Assembly: GCA_963691705.1 (NCBI GenBank)
Contig: OY829541.1
Span: 56,591,931 to 56,655,930 of the forward strand
DNA length: 64,000 bases
Source of the DNA: Viola odorata
Taxonomy: Eukaryota; Streptophyta; Magnoliopsida; Malpighiales; Violaceae
Direction of reading: 5' to 3'
Part shown: piece by piece, positions 22,238 to 36,420 of the stretch
How the letters are laid out: each line of letters opens with the position of its first letter
Numbering within the stretch: the first letter of the stretch is position 1
Notes under the pieces: generated by a model
Databases searched by the model: none
What the model was told of the DNA's origin: nothing
What the model saw: the letters and a program-made list of their open reading frames with translations, nothing else
Translations under genes and position numbers: made by a program

Positions 22238-25200
22238 TTATCCAGATGATCTCCAAATCCTTCCCTCTAGAGAAACCACCATAACAGAAACATCGTCATG
22301 GTATTTCCGCCTATCTCCGTGAGGAATATCAAGCAATTCATGAAAATCCATTCCTGCAACAACCATCAGAGAATTGCTGAAGACATTATGATGAAGTTTT
22401 GGATTCAGGTACATAAATACAGTTGAGATAGCAAACCAACTTTATGGGCTGTTATAGCCGAGTGTCACGGCTAACATCCCTAGAGCAGTTGGTTATTTTG
22501 CCGTTTCAACACAAAACATGAAAGCCACTCCCGAAGATGATTGCATTGTATCAGGTGACAGTTTAATCAAATAATCAACATGTACGAGGACCCATAGGTC
22601 AAGGAAGTCAGATACACTTCTTATGATTAAACCACTGTATGATCAGATTTTTCCACCTAGTGTTATAAGCAATAGACAGTTCAGATATGGTTCCACAAAA
22701 GCTTCACATTGGACCTTGGTGAAAACAATGTAGCAAACTACATGATGCTAAGGTTTTTTCTTTTCCTTTCATACTTGGACAATGGCTGTTCCGCAACTGA
22801 CCAAAATGGTGAAGAAAATGAAAAGGGTTTTACATACAACATTATTATAAAATCTATTATTCCCGGAAGAGTGTGCCATGGTAATATCATTTCTATCGCC
22901 TAGAAATGAGAATAAAAGGTCAAGGACTGTCACTTCTCTCCCCTAGAAATGAGAATACATGGTAAACGAAATTTACTCCACTAACCGTTCTTTTTTGCAG
23001 CACGGAATAGAAGCTCTGCAATGAGATATTGTGCAGGATCACCCTCAGGTACATTTTCTATGAACCATGTCACATGAGCTACCACCTCCTCATTGCTGAA
23101 GTACTGATAAAGACCATCAGATGAAAGAACCAAGAATAGGTCACTTGAAGAAAGTCGGTGGTGAAGTAAAGAAGGGATGCAGCTAAGATAGGGACTGCCC
23201 CCCACATAATCAACACGAAACATCTCTAGCAAAGCTTCATTACAAGTTGACTGCAAGCAAAAAGTCAAATAAAGAAAAAGTTGATCAAACCCACACCAAC
23301 ACAAGTAAATAACTGAAAACCAATTAAAGTACATCAACAGGCTGCAGTCAAAAGGAAACAATAGCACGTAACCCTACATTGGCTAAGCATCAGAAATACG
23401 CCTCATTTGCTCCATTCAAATGCCAAAAAAAAAATCACTAAATGCGGAATAACAATAAAAAAACTACTCTAGCTGATAGAGAACAGTTAGGGTACTTTTA
23501 ATATAGAGCATAGGTAGCTTGCATTCAGACAATATTCAGGGAGGACATCAGATATTGCCACCAACAAGACAAGCAAGCATTGAGTTAAGTCCTTCAACCC
23601 CATTGTCATCTATTTTAAGATAAACCTTGTGCGTATGTCTATCCGTCTATGATTACTAATCTGCTGTAGTCAATTTACAGATTTAGCTTCTTCATTGACC
23701 TAAATTTTACAGAAATAGATCAACATGCATGAGCTCATTCACCAGCAAACAGCAATGAAACTGGAAATTTTACATAATACTTGATTACTAATGGAGGGCC
23801 ACATTTCCACTCTTCATCTTTCTGCCCCATGTCACTCAAACCAGCAACGGTTGTCACTCTCCCTAGCCTAACCCACCAAATGTACGTTATCATTCCATCA
23901 CAACCAAATCTAACTAAGTCAAGCTATGACTACAGTCTACAGCAACCTGATTCACTTTTCAACTCCCTGTAATCAATTGCAGGAAACAAGCTGAAATCTC
24001 TGGCCACCTGCTTATGTTACAGCTCTGTATCTACTTTCTACAAATCAACCCATTAGAGGTTCTTGAAAATAATAGTCACCATCATTAGAATTGTTTTTCT
24101 TTTCAGAGCACACACTTTCAATTAATTAAAGTATGTCTGGAATAAGGTAATTATGAACTCCAATCTGGTATAAATTCACTCCACCACAAGATGCTTGCAT
24201 GTGCTTTCAACAGTACGGCATTTAAAGGGAAAAAAAGGATTGTTGCGACAAAGAAATAACAAAAATAATTTTTATGCAGAAATGAGGTTAGAAAACTTTA
24301 TTAAAATTGAACAGTTTTTAGTTGCAAAAACAAAATAGCATTCCATGTATCATAAAAATTAAATAGGTCAAAGTGCCTAGAGGGAGATTCAGTTATTTTT
24401 TTTAAAGGGTACAGTACTAACTGACCTTCTTCAAAAATCCAGCACCAAAAGCTCTAGTTACTTTTAGTTGACCTTTCACTCGATCATTTAGAACGGCTTG
24501 GTTATCATCAGGATGTTCTGCCTTTATTCTAAGTACTTCCTGCAGAAAGAAAAACAAAAATTAAAGCAATCATTCCTTATAAAAAGTTCACATGATTTAA
24601 TCTAATTCTTTCACAGCATTAATACACAGGATTCCCGGGTAATCCATTACTACTATCAGATTTAAGTTTAGTCATGCATGGCATATCTCATTGAACTTGA
24701 GTGGAGATGTGACTATGCTTTTATTTAAAGCCAGATAAGGACGATACTTCACTGTTTAAAATATTAAACGGCCATTGAGTGGAAGTGCTGTGCGGATGCC
24801 ATGCAATTAATAACTCAAAAAAAATTATGCCAAAAAAATAATTTTATCATAATTCTTGATGCAATTATAAACTCCAAAACAGCAGGAGTATGAAGAAAGA
24901 AATTGAAACTAATGGAAGTCGGAGCATAACGAAACATGCGTCATCACGATGCTCATCTGAAGCACACCAATCCAAGCTGAATATTAAAATAACAGCATAA
25001 ATGAATATCATGGGAACAAAAGTCAGAACAAATGAATCGTAGACTTATTAACATATACCGGAAACCTTTGAGAGCTGTAAAGGGTAAAACCTGTAGATAA
25101 CCAATTTATTGAATAACTAGATTGAAACTTTCAAAGAGTATACCTCTTCAATATTAGTGCTGTGGTCAGTGGAAAGTTGAGCTGCCCTCATTTTCAATCT

Positions 25201-27351
25201 GCAAATTGATATTTCCCTATTCTTGTTTGTCATATTAACCTGACTGTTTTGACTATGCATAGGAGATTCTTCTGAGATCCTGTCCAGCTCCATACGTACT
25301 AGTGACTCTCTAGACCTATTCCTTAGCTTCATGTCATCCTTAGCAAAATTTGGATTAGAATGGCGATCGTTGGGTCTTTCTTGTGCTAAGATTGCACGAC
25401 TATCCCCAAGGTTCATGACATAGACATCTTGATCCTTCATTAGCATCACTAGGACACATGATCCCATCAAGGCAAGTTCTGCATTTTTGTCAAGGATACT
25501 TTCCACCATTTCCATATACGCCTCTTCAGTTTGTTCGAGGGCTCGAGCCATTGCTCTTAAAACAGCATCATGATCAACAATTCCTGATTTACATCTCCTA
25601 ATAGATCCAGAGGGTTCCCCTACTCTCTCTTCAGCACAGGCCTCCTCTCTGTGCCAATCATAGTTCCAAGGAAAGAGTTTCTTGCGCAAGGACTTCTGCT
25701 TCCTATACATGTTTCTGATCTTTGAACTGATATTATACTTTCTCGTACTCTGTCTTTGCATTGAAACTGAAGGACCAGTTTCAACTCCTTGATTGCTAGA
25801 TTCAAACCCAATCCTGCCATTTTCTCCAGATGTGGTTGGATCCTCGCCCGGAGCATTACAACCATCGCTTTTGCAGTTGTTTAATGAGTAAGATCTAAGC
25901 TGTTCTTCTTGTAAACTTCTCCTGGAATCTAAACCGTCCAAACTGGCCTGACAATTCCAAGAATTGTTTCTTCGGTTTTGAAGTCCGTCACATGATTCCA
26001 TCTGCAGTAGCTCATAGAGCCGCATGCTTCTCCTTCCTTGGCCATTTAGCTTGGCACTTGGACTAGATAGAGATGCAGAGCCTGATGTGCTAAGCCTTTC
26101 ACAATTAGACGATTGTTGAAGATTACTTCTAAGACCATTTTCCTCTACTATTTCGGAATTAGAAGATTCAGCTCCATCAACTCCTGTCTGACAGGATTCT
26201 TTAAAACTACAAGAATTTGCTTGACTTGAATTTGGCACTTCGTCCTTGCTACATTCTGAACCAGCCCAAGCATTCCCTCCCAGTGAAAGATCAGTCTTTA
26301 TGGGATCATTTATGGATTTGTCTTCATAATCCCATAGTAGCCCTTCTAGCTCCTTGTCAATAGCCTTATATAGGTGACTCATTAGAAAATCTGGAGCATC
26401 TGGCCCACTAAAGCCATCATATATGCCAATAAATAGCCATCCCTGCTCTTCCGAAAGCACAACATGGACCCTATCTTCACCAGCCTTCCCATGAGCCCAT
26501 TGCAAGTCACGAGTGCTCACATACTCTCCTTCTGATGGACCTCCTTCAAGACAGTTCCGTGAGACTTCTGGTCGAAACTTAGGCTCCCGTACATGCCAGG
26601 CCAATTGGGTCACTGGATGCAAGAATAACCTATGCATCCAACTTGAAGCCATTGAATGCTTTGAGAATGTCCGAGATAGTGTGCTTTTCATTGGCCCGCT
26701 AACACTCCTCACAATATGCTGAAAGCGTGGTCTTTTACGACCACGTGCAAGTGGAGCGGAGAAGTTGGATTTGTCAGCAGTATCAAGAGGACCTGACATT
26801 ACCCCCTTCTCAATTGGTCCAGACATAAAACCACTACCTTTGTCCAAAGGACCCGAGGTATAACCTCTCTCAAGAGGGCCAGACATGAAGCCATTCAAAG
26901 GTCCAGAGCCACGAGGCACTGGCTGCAATGGGATTGCAGCAAATGAGGCAGTGCTCTCAAATGACGCAGCAGGCTCTTGCACTTCACTGGCAATCAATGC
27001 ACTCTGGTTGCCAGTCCTCGCTGTAGAAACATTGGCACTAACTGATGCCCCTGATATAGCCTTAAATGTCGTTTCAGGGAAAGTCTTGTTTGGTTTGTGC
27101 AAACCAGAGGTTTCATCTAACGAATCATGTCTAAATGACCCGCTTAGCGTTTCTGAATCTAGAGTGCTGGAATCCACTGTGAACCTCTCAGAGTTGGACG
27201 GCGTAATGGCAGGAGAGTCAAAAATTGGTGGCCTGACATAGCAGAATGAATGGCCTAAACCCTCATCCAATGGCTCTAAGAATCCTAAATCAACACCATT
27301 ATTGCCATTAAACGCGAAACAACCCACTACTCTAGAAGTGCCGTTACCCAT
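22238..27351 (-). CDS. protein phosphatase 2C, POLTERGEIST/PLL family
   Basis: POL/PLL phosphatases are lipid-anchored PP2Cs acting downstream of CLAVATA receptors in meristem and vascular cell fate. Exons 25144-27351, 24426-24539, 22986-23250 and 22238-22353 total 2703 nt, exactly 900 residues plus stop. The start is at [12 protein letters not shown]: Gly2 fits N-myristoylation and Cys11 palmitoylation. A frame extends 7 codons upstream, but that part lies before a TTTGCAG splice acceptor and is probably a 5'UTR intron. Residues about 150-210 hold five SGPL/SGPI-type repeats. The catalytic domain starts at [15 protein letters not shown] with the metal-binding Asp in [15 protein letters not shown]. 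It is interrupted by a long Ser/Asn-rich insert, as usual in this family, and continues with [46 protein letters not shown] and [15 protein letters not shown]. It appears intact. Confidence 0.95.
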
Positions 27352-30300
27352 TTTTGTCACTGCAAACCTCACAATAAACAGTTGTAAAACCCCTGGTATG
27401 GAGGGCTTATCTCACTTTGCACCATAAACAGATAGACCATGAAAAAACTCAAAGAGAAAAACCTCGAGAACCCATTAAACCCCCCACCCACCTTATAGCT
27501 TGTCAAATAACTAGACATGATCAAACAATTCTCATGCTCTAAACCTTACAACCCAATCACAAGCTCCACCCTTTGCTGAAACAAGCCGCAACTTAAGCTA
27601 ATCAGACAGTGTAAGTGAAAGGGATTTGTAACATATATCATAAGTTGGCACAGAGTGTGAAATGTGATCTAACCTCGAAAAGAGTATTGAAGCGTGAACA
27701 TAGCAGCGGATCAAGCACAGCAGCAAACAGATCTAGGACAGCAGTCTTAAAAGAGGCAGTAAATGGAACACATGAGATACAAACAAGAAAACCATAAAGA
27801 TTTTTAATTTTTTTTCCGTTTCACTCATGGAATCTGAAGAGTGTCCAAAAAAGACCAAAACCCAGATTGATATTTAGTACACATGTACCAAACTGTAAAA
27901 AAAAAATAGCATGCAGTACCCAAAAGGAAATGAAAGTAAAAGAAACAACAGGGTTTGGGAATTTAATTTGGAGATGTAAGAAGGAAGGAAGAGAAATATG
28001 GGTGCTTGTTTTTGCAGAATGATAATAATAATAGTAACAAATTAAGAATAATAAATTTGAGGATTTGGTGTGATGATGAAGAATCAAAGTTTTGAGTTCA
28101 TCAAGAAGGGTCTCTTTTCTTGGGGTTTTCAAATGGTTTAGGAATAAAAAAGAAATTATTTAATTCTTAAATTGGGTTGAAAAGTGAAATTGAGACTGTT
28201 ATATTTGTTCTTGGGTTTGGTTTTATTTTCAAATGTTCTTTTCTATTTAATTTTCTTGCAAATGATTGGTGCTGTTGGAGTCAATAAATTCAAATTGGAC
28301 TGTGGAGTAGGGACACCAATTTTATAAAATTTGACCTTGCTTTACTCTCTATCATTGGACCGGTAAATTTTCTAAGGAAAACAAAAATAAACCGGTAAAT
28401 TAAGCAACCTTTCCGTTTTTCCGTCTTAATTTAAATATTCTTGGGCATTTATTATTTCTTTTACTGGGAAAATTCGGGGTAGTATTTTCCTTCAAATCCA
28501 AGTCCGAATTTTTGTTCCACTTGCCATCAATCATCGTTCATTAACTGTGGGGAAAAAGTCAACTTTGTCCTTGATTTTCGGGCCAAACATGTCTCCTCAA
28601 TTGTTGCTGCTTTTTACTCGTTGGCTTAATTGTATTTTTTTTATAAAAACCAGTTCAATTATAACTTCACGTGCCGTATTGTTATTTGTTATTCAAAATT
28701 TCAAACAAAACATTTCTAAGAATTTACTACTACTACAATTACAAAACTCATTCTAGTATTACAAATTATAACTAATGAGTTTGTAGTTTAATAGTACTCT
28801 TACAAAATAGTGAAAGAAAAATCTTGAATTCTAGTTCTTTTATCTACATTCTCATCTACGCAAAAATAATATTAAAAATATATTAGTATAAAAAATATGA
28901 ATATATTAGTAAATATGAAAGAGTACCTTTCACTTTAAAAATTAAAAAAATAAATAAGAAATATTTTAAAAGAATACATTTACAAACAAATTAAAAATAA
29001 AAAACTATTTTTTTATCAAATTTTATAATTTTTTATTTATATGTCTCAAAGCAGGTGCTTTTCAAATCTATCTTCGAAATTATATATTGATGTGTGTTTC
29101 TCATTAATGGAGCATGATAGTACAATTTGTACCTCGTTGATGACTATCAATTTGTGGTTTATCAATGAGCATGATCCGATTGAAATGTAAACAGAATGTT
29201 TGGCAACTTACGTAGTTCACCCCTTTACACCTCGATAAATAAAGATGGATCAATTATCGTTCAGAAGTATCTTAATCATTTCATATCATCATAGAGTAAA
29301 AACTTTGTTGTTATACTATTATTACGGTTCTTTATGATGTTACACTTAGTGTAGTGTTTTGGTTTTAAGATTTTACTTTATATCAAGAATTACTATTATT
29401 AATGAAATCGTGTTGTTATTCTTCCAAAAAAAAAAAGAATTTTTTAAATAGAATAATGGTCTCCCTAATTTTTTAAATAGAGTAACGGTTGAAAAGAGGT
29501 GCCTTTTGTTTCATGTGATGTGATGACAGCAAAAAGATAAAAAAAAAGAAGAAGAGTGTAAGTAAACTGTACACTGTAGAATTAAAATATTTTCGTCGTC
29601 TTTCTTAAACGTCACTTCATACAAGGAAAGGTTTCCCTAGCAGCTAATTGACCAAATTTGTATTGTTTTCGAGCTTAACCAAATTTGAATATATCAATCT
29701 ATGTTGATTTATATATAAAAAAATATTTTTATGCAAGATTTTTAGAATCGAATTAGAAGATCGAACTGAAGATGCAAAAATTTCAAAGGTTAGAGGTTCT
29801 ACCAAAATCGAACTGGGTTCAATCTAATTAAGAATATTTAATATTTTTATATAAATTTAAACTATTTTTTCTAAAAAAATGTGATTTTTTATTTAATTTA
29901 GTAAGAATTATTAATTTTGAAGTTGTTAGCTAAAATATAAAAATCAACATGACGTTTAATAAATATAGTGATACAAATATGTAACTTAAAAAATAAGAGA
30001 AAACTAGGAATAAATATTCTTTTGTTTGAAATAAACAAAAAAATATAAAAGAAAAAAAGAATATAAACTTCAGAGCCAATTTTGAGAGTATTTGGTTGAT
30101 ATGTACAGTTGATAATTGTTCAATTTTATTAAAAATGAACTCAATTCAACAGTTTGAACAAAAATTATAATCGTTTAAAGTTTGAAGTAGGAGAAAATAT
30201 AAGACAAACCAAACCAGTTGATTCGTAAACCGGATCCAATCCAAACAATTCTATGATTGAACTGGATGGTTCAACCATAAATGATTTTCAGGGCAAAAAC

Positions 30301-31232
30301 CATACCAATCCAATTCTAAAGATTGAAACGCCAGGGATACATATATATATGCCTGCCTGCTCCACCCAAACCCATTTTTGTTGACTTAACAAATCCACTA
30401 GACTTTGATTACGAGTCATTACCAAAAGATTGTTACCTTCTCAACTTGGCTGGTTCTCTTTTTCAACGCTAATAATTTTAATTAATTACTTCTGTTTTTT
30501 TATGTGCATGTTGCAACTCTCAACATGACTTTTATTAATTTATATTTTTGTGCACAAAATAATAAAATAATATATAAAACATTAATGTCATCTCATTGAG
30601 AAAATAAATAAACAATGGAAGTGGGCATCTCAACAATTAAATATTGTTTGGAGGGCCGCACCGCACCCGCACCCGCACCCAAGTCCTAATCCACCAAAGT
30701 CAGGAGTTCGCAGTTGTTCATTATTTTGTGTATTTGCGACTAAGGAGATTTAACAGCAAAGTCCAATCCCACTTGTTAGTGTTTTAGTTGATTATCATTA
30801 CTTGCCAAAAAGGTCATAGGTTTTGACAGCTACGTGTTTTAGGGATCATGATTAATGCTTAATTGCGATTGTGTGCATAAATCCATTATGGAATTTATAT
30901 TTAATGGCTTAATTGGATCAATCAAAATCCATGAAGCATCTAATTAACCGGCCCGCAAAAAGCTCCACATCCACACACATGCGGAGTGACACTATCAAAT
31001 GATAACGGGTCAGAACTCAGAAGCATTAGACACAAAAAGCTCATGAATCATTACAATTAGCAAAAGAATCATAATGCTGTCGACTTACCCTTCAAATTCA
31101 AGAGTTCAATTGCAGATAAAGAATCGACACATATTTGTACCAATTTAATTAATTAAAATACTAGATCCCGAAAACTTATCAGATAAAACGATAATAAAGT
31201 GGGGTGACAACTCCTAATAATTACCTTTTGAG
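27352..31232. other. gene-poor intergenic region
   Basis: The part near 27360-28140 is the PP2C 5' region (leader and likely intron). The rest is AT-rich with no supported gene. A short CCGCACCCGCACCCGCACC run lies at about 30657-30680. Degenerate stretches at 29700-30330 with AACCGAACC/CCGGATCC-like motifs look like old transposon debris. Confidence 0.45.
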
Positions 31233-31632
31233 GTCATCATTGGTAAGTTTCAGGGGTGATTTGCGTTCCTTCTAGTTTTTACTTGTTTCAGGTTAGAGCT
31301 GTTTTTTACTTATAGTTATTAGAACCGGAATAGATAATGAACCGGAAATGAAAATTTTCTAGTTCGACCGAGTTTAACCAGGTTCGACCAGTTTGATAAA
31401 TACGTGTGTGAATATGAAGATATTATAAACTGAGAGTGTATAACTCTGTTAATAATTTAACTCCGTATAATTATAATTAAATTTGAAGTGGTGGGTTAAG
31501 GTTTATACCTAAATGTAAACTACCTTCTTGAGATAGACAATTGTATCGGGATGAATTTGAAGCAAATTCCAAAAGTATGGAGTCAAACCAACCTAGCTAA
31601 TTGCATTGACTGTCGGAATGGTATAGGTTAAC

Positions 31633-32227
31633 TGTTGAAAAATTAAAAACTAAAAGATTTGAAAAGAATTATAGATGAAAATTTTACGGACACAAATTTC
31701 TTTATTGAATTTTTTTTGTTTTACAGCCTTGTTTGTATAATTGCACACAAAAATATTTCGTGTTCTACGTTGGTAGAATCACACAAATTTTCTTGTTCTA
31801 CTTTGAGGTAGAACCAAACATTAGAGAGGTGTTGCTGAACACTCCTCTCTACTCACAAACTTTTTTCTTGATGAGAGTGGTGCACTTTGTGCACACTTTC
31901 AGTCTGATTCTAAAAGATTACAAAGCTCCTATTTATAGAGGAGTTTGTTCTAGACTTCTCTTTGAAGTTCTAGATTTCTCTTTAACCTACACGGACAGGA
32001 TTTTCTTTTCCTTTTTTCTACAACTATGCACACCATATGATTACAGCTGTCAAAGTAAAGTAGACAAATGCAACTGTTGTTAACGCCCCTTTTCCGTTAA
32101 CGCCACTTTGCCCGTTAAGCTTGTTAACACCATTTTGCCGTTAACGCCACTTTGCCACTGCTTGTTAACACTGCCTTTGCATGATAACGCTGCTCGTTAA
32201 CGTTGAGGTTGGTGTTGACTTCCAACA
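31633..32227 (-). mobile_element. solo LTR of the same Copia family, with 5-bp target-site duplication
   Basis: 595 bp in reverse orientation relative to the LTRs at 4934-6442. On the plus strand it begins TGTTGAAAAATTAAAAAC and ends GTTGACTTCCAACA. It is flanked by TTAAC on both sides (31628-31632 and 32228-32232). The paralogous site near 45131-45136 (GGTATAGGTTAATGC) is unoccupied, which marks the insertion boundaries independently. No internal region, primer site or second LTR follows, so it is the product of LTR-LTR recombination. Confidence 0.92.
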
Positions 32228-33636
32228 TTAACGCTATATGGTACGCTTCATGACTTTCATTTTTGCAAATTATTTGCTCCCGAGTTTATTATTTAATTGG
32301 CTAGTGTATAACGTGTTTTTGTAATATAGATTATGAGTTCAAATTCTAACTATTATAATGAGAATTAATAATATAATTATTTTAAAATAAAAAAACCAAT
32401 TTAAGGTAAAATGGTTTAACAAATTAGACCTATTTCTTACCTAATAAGTAGTAACAAACTATTACTCCACCTATATTACCAATATTTTTCTTGGGCTATC
32501 AGCATTTTTTTTCGAAGCATGAACTGGGATCCTCTAAAAGTAAATAAATTCAAACAAAGAGTATAATACTCTTTTTTTTACATAGAATACAAAGTTAGAG
32601 ATATAAAACTCCAAATCTAACCAACATAATTTATTTACCAGACAAAACTACTAATTAGCCATAAAATGTTGTAATTTGACAAGAAAGATCATGAAAAGCA
32701 TATACCTTTTCAGTTTATTCAATTATATTATTATAAAAATAAAAATAAAAACCTCAAGAGAATGCACTCCAAACGGTGTCGTATGTTGCAAAATAATGAT
32801 CTCGGATTAGTGGATGCTACTCTTCTTTTCCGCTTCTTGCTGGACGCCGAGGACGTTTGCCTTCAATTTAGCTGACAATCTACCTTCCACCAGGCTGATA
32901 GGAAATTAGGAATCAACATCTTAAGTCTTTATTTCTACAGAATATGAAAGAGCTATGTCTATTTTTTGACCCTTCTTCGTTAAGCTGTATTCACCGAACA
33001 TAATAATATTAGGAATGAAATCAATTTGTTTAAATTGATAAAAAAAAGAATATAATACTTGTAATGTTATATTTTTATCTCACCTCTACCGTATTTTGCG
33101 AATCAAACGTACTCTATGCAATACAAACTAACTAGTAAGTTATTGATAATTAAGTGAAAGATATGTAATAGCTATTCTTACCTGTTCAATTGATCATTTT
33201 CCTTCATACGATTGAAGATCACCTTCAATCATTTTAAATTCTATCTCACGTTTTTTCCCAGACGTGAAGGTTTTAATAGTTTTCTCTTTGAACTCAAGCA
33301 TAAATTTAGAATCAAAATTCAGCCCAATCGATAATTTGCCACGACTAAGCTGTTAAACAAAAAATAAAACATTGTGATGGCAAGTAAAGACAAATTAAAT
33401 TAGAGTAATCACCTAGAAAAATTAGAATGATTAGTATTAAATTTAAACATATCTATACTATATAAAAAGCACGAAGGGGCTTATTTCTTTAAATTACTAT
33501 CATACCCTTTAATTATTAAAAAAATTAAGGGTGTAATAGTCTTTTAATTTTTAATAATAGTCTTTTAATTTTTAAAATTATCTACCTATTAAAATTGAAT
33601 AAATCTATTACTCAATCACTTATTTAATTAATTAAC

Positions 33637-34420
33637 CCTATTAAACCCTACAACCTCTTCTTCGCTATTGATCGAGACTATTTGTTACAAAAACTCTTCT
33701 TCTTCATCTTCTTCTGCGGCTATGCGGCTATACGGTACGTTGCTTTTTTTTTTCCCTTATTGAAGAAGTGAAAGTTGTAATTATATATAAAATATTTCTT
33801 TATTCTTCGATTACTTTTTTAATTAGAAATTAGTTAATTGATTGATTAATTAGTTGATTAATGATTTCATTATACAGACATTTAGGCGGGCAGCTTGGTG
33901 TCGAAGGAATTGCAAATTTTGATGTGCAAATTATAATTAGCAGTCAGCTATGGAGAAAATTTAAAGAAGTTGTTAAAGTACAAGGTAATTAAACCAATAA
34001 ATATTTCTATTGTTCGATTACTTCTTTAATTAGAAATTAGTTAAATGATTGATTAATTAGTTGATTTAATTAATTAACCCTATTAAACCCTACAACCTCT
34101 TCTGCTCTATTGATCGAGACTATTTGTTACAAAAACTCTTCTTCTTCTTCATCTTCTTCTGCGGCTATGCGGCTATATGGTACGTTGCTTTTTTTTTTTC
34201 CTTATTGAAGAAGTGAAAGTTGTAATTATATATAAAATATTTCTTTATTCTTCGATTACTTCTTTAATTAGAAATTAGTTAATTGATTGATTAATTAGTT
34301 GATTAATGATTTAATTATACAGATATTTAGGCGGGCAGCTTGGTGTTGAAGGAATTGCAAATTTTGATGTGCAAATTATAATTAGCAGTCAGCTATGGAG
34401 AAAATTTAAAGAAGTTGTGG
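33637..34420. repeat. direct repeat pair inside Helitron, about 345 bp each
   Basis: 33637-33985 and 34078-34420 are near-identical, both starting around CCCTATTAAACCCTACAACC. Both contain TTCTGCGGCTATGCGGCTAT and TTTAGGCGGGCAGCTTGGTG. The spacing between copies is about 440 bp. A shorter sub-block (TTAATTAGAAATTAGTTAA... AGGCGG) recurs at 34740 and 35860. Confidence 0.85.
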
Positions 34421-34597
34421 TGCTAAAGTGAACTTTGTAATGCTTTCGCTGTCGCAGGTAAATTTCTATAATCTATGCTTGACTCCAGAGTTAAACACTT
34501 GCAATGTACAAACAATGTATGAGGTATGCATCTGAGCTCCACCCCTGACAGAACCGTGAGCAACCCCGGACCCATGCTAAGTTGTTCAACATGAGAA

Positions 34598-36420
34598 ACA
34601 CACATGACGGCAGCGAGAAAGAGATGTTGCTTTGACGACCCGAAAACCCTCCCGATGAATTTCCCCTTCGAGAGTCAATGATCGAAGATTAGGGGCTAAA
34701 GTACAAGGTAATTAAACCAATAAATATTTCTATTCTTCGATTACTTCTTTAATTAGAAATTAGTTAATTGATTGATTAATTAGTTGATTAATGATTTAAT
34801 TATACAGATATTTAGGCGGCCATCTTGGTGTTGAATGCAAATTTTGATGTGCAAATTATAATTAGCAGCTATGGAGAAAATTTAAAGAAGTTGTTGTAGC
34901 AGCAGCTAAAGTACAAGGTAATTAAACCAATAAATATTTATTTATTCTTGGATTACTTCTTTAATTAGAAAGTGATTCTTAACTTTCTTGCTGCTGATTG
35001 AATAATTAATTTCTTCAATTGAAATAGATTTATGCCACGAATAGCTTTTTAGTAATATATTTAACATGCTAATTGTGTTTTCGTCTTCATAGATTCGTCG
35101 TGTTTTTGGTAGCAGCTTGCTTCGCAATGCCTCCGATTACCAATCGAGTTGTGGTATGAATTATATATTTATTATATAAATTTTATATTTAATTAATTTG
35201 AGTACTTATTAAAGTCACAAAGAATGAGCTTGATACATTCTCATCTCTGTCAATGGTCGACAACTATGCAGCTATGTAAAGCTTGAGTGATCTATTCAGC
35301 CCAAGGTTTTGTTATGAGATTCATTACTACCTATATTTTTAAAAAAACTAACATACCATTGAAACATTATACAAAATACAAAATAATCAGGACATAGAAT
35401 TATTAAGTTTATATTCCCAATTTTGACTCAATTGAGTATCATATATATGAATTTCTCTAAAAGATTGCATATATTTTGAACAGGGAAAAAAACTTTGAAA
35501 TCAATCCGGATATTCAAAATTAGTTCATAAAAATTAACCTGAACATGGATTTCCTCACGGAGTTGGACTATTTGATGATTAGATTTTAAAATATTAATTT
35601 TCAGTATCTCTTTAAAATTATCTAACTTAATCCTTTTATATTGTTCAAACTTATTAATCAACTTTTGTCACTAAATTAATTTTAGGAAAGGTTATAAATT
35701 CTCTTTTACACACATGACGGCAGCGAGAAAGAGATGTTGCTTTGACGACCCGAAAACCCTCCCGATGAATTTCCCCTTCGAGAGTCAATGATCGAAGATT
35801 AGGGGCTAAAGTACAAGGTAATTAAACCAATAAATATTTCTATTCTTCGATTACTTCTTTAATTAGAAATTAGTTAATTGATTGATTAATTAGTTGATTA
35901 ATGATTTAATTATACAGATATTTAGGCGGCCAGCTTGGTGTTGAATGCAAATTTTGATGTGCAAATTATAATTAGCAGCTATGGAGAAAATTTAAAGAAG
36001 TTGTTGTAGCAGCAGCTAAAGTACAAGGTAATTAAACCAATAAATATTTATTTATTCTTGGATTACTTCTTTAATTAGAAAGTGATTCTTAACTTTCTTG
36101 CTGATTGAATAATTAATTTCTTCAATTGAAATAGATTTATGTCACGAATAGCTTTTTAGTAATATATTTAACATGCTAATTGTGTTTTCGTCTTCATAGA
36201 TCCGTCGTGTTTTTGGTAGCAGCTTGCTTCGCAATGCCTCCGATTACCAATCGAGTTGTGGTATGAATTATATATTTATTATATAAATTATATATTTAAT
36301 TAATTTGAGTACTTATTAAAGTCATAAAGAATGAGCTTAATACATTCTCATCTCTGTCAATGGTCGACAACTATGCAGCTATGTAAAGCTTGAGTGATCT
36401 ATTCAGCCCAAGGTTTTGTT
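34598..36420. repeat. direct repeat pair inside Helitron, about 715 bp each
   Basis: Copy 1 is 34598-35313 and copy 2 is 35708-36420, a period of 1110 bp. Both run from ACACACATGACGGCAGCG to CAGCCCAAGGTTTTGTT, with a few substitutions and small indels. The 394 bp between them occur only once. Blocks such as GACGACCCGAAAACCCTCCC are GC-richer and could be captured gene pieces, but I cannot identify them. Confidence 0.88.

Noticed and set aside
27352..27372. Start codon at 27372 (MRFAVTK extension) for the PP2C
   Set aside because: The extension lies upstream of a TTTGCAG acceptor and would bury the MGNG myristoylation motif conserved in the family.
34423..34605. Minus-strand frame with VEQLSMGPGLLTVLSGVELR as a captured exon
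   Set aside because: It cannot be tied to a family by eye; left as an unassigned part of the Helitron repeats.
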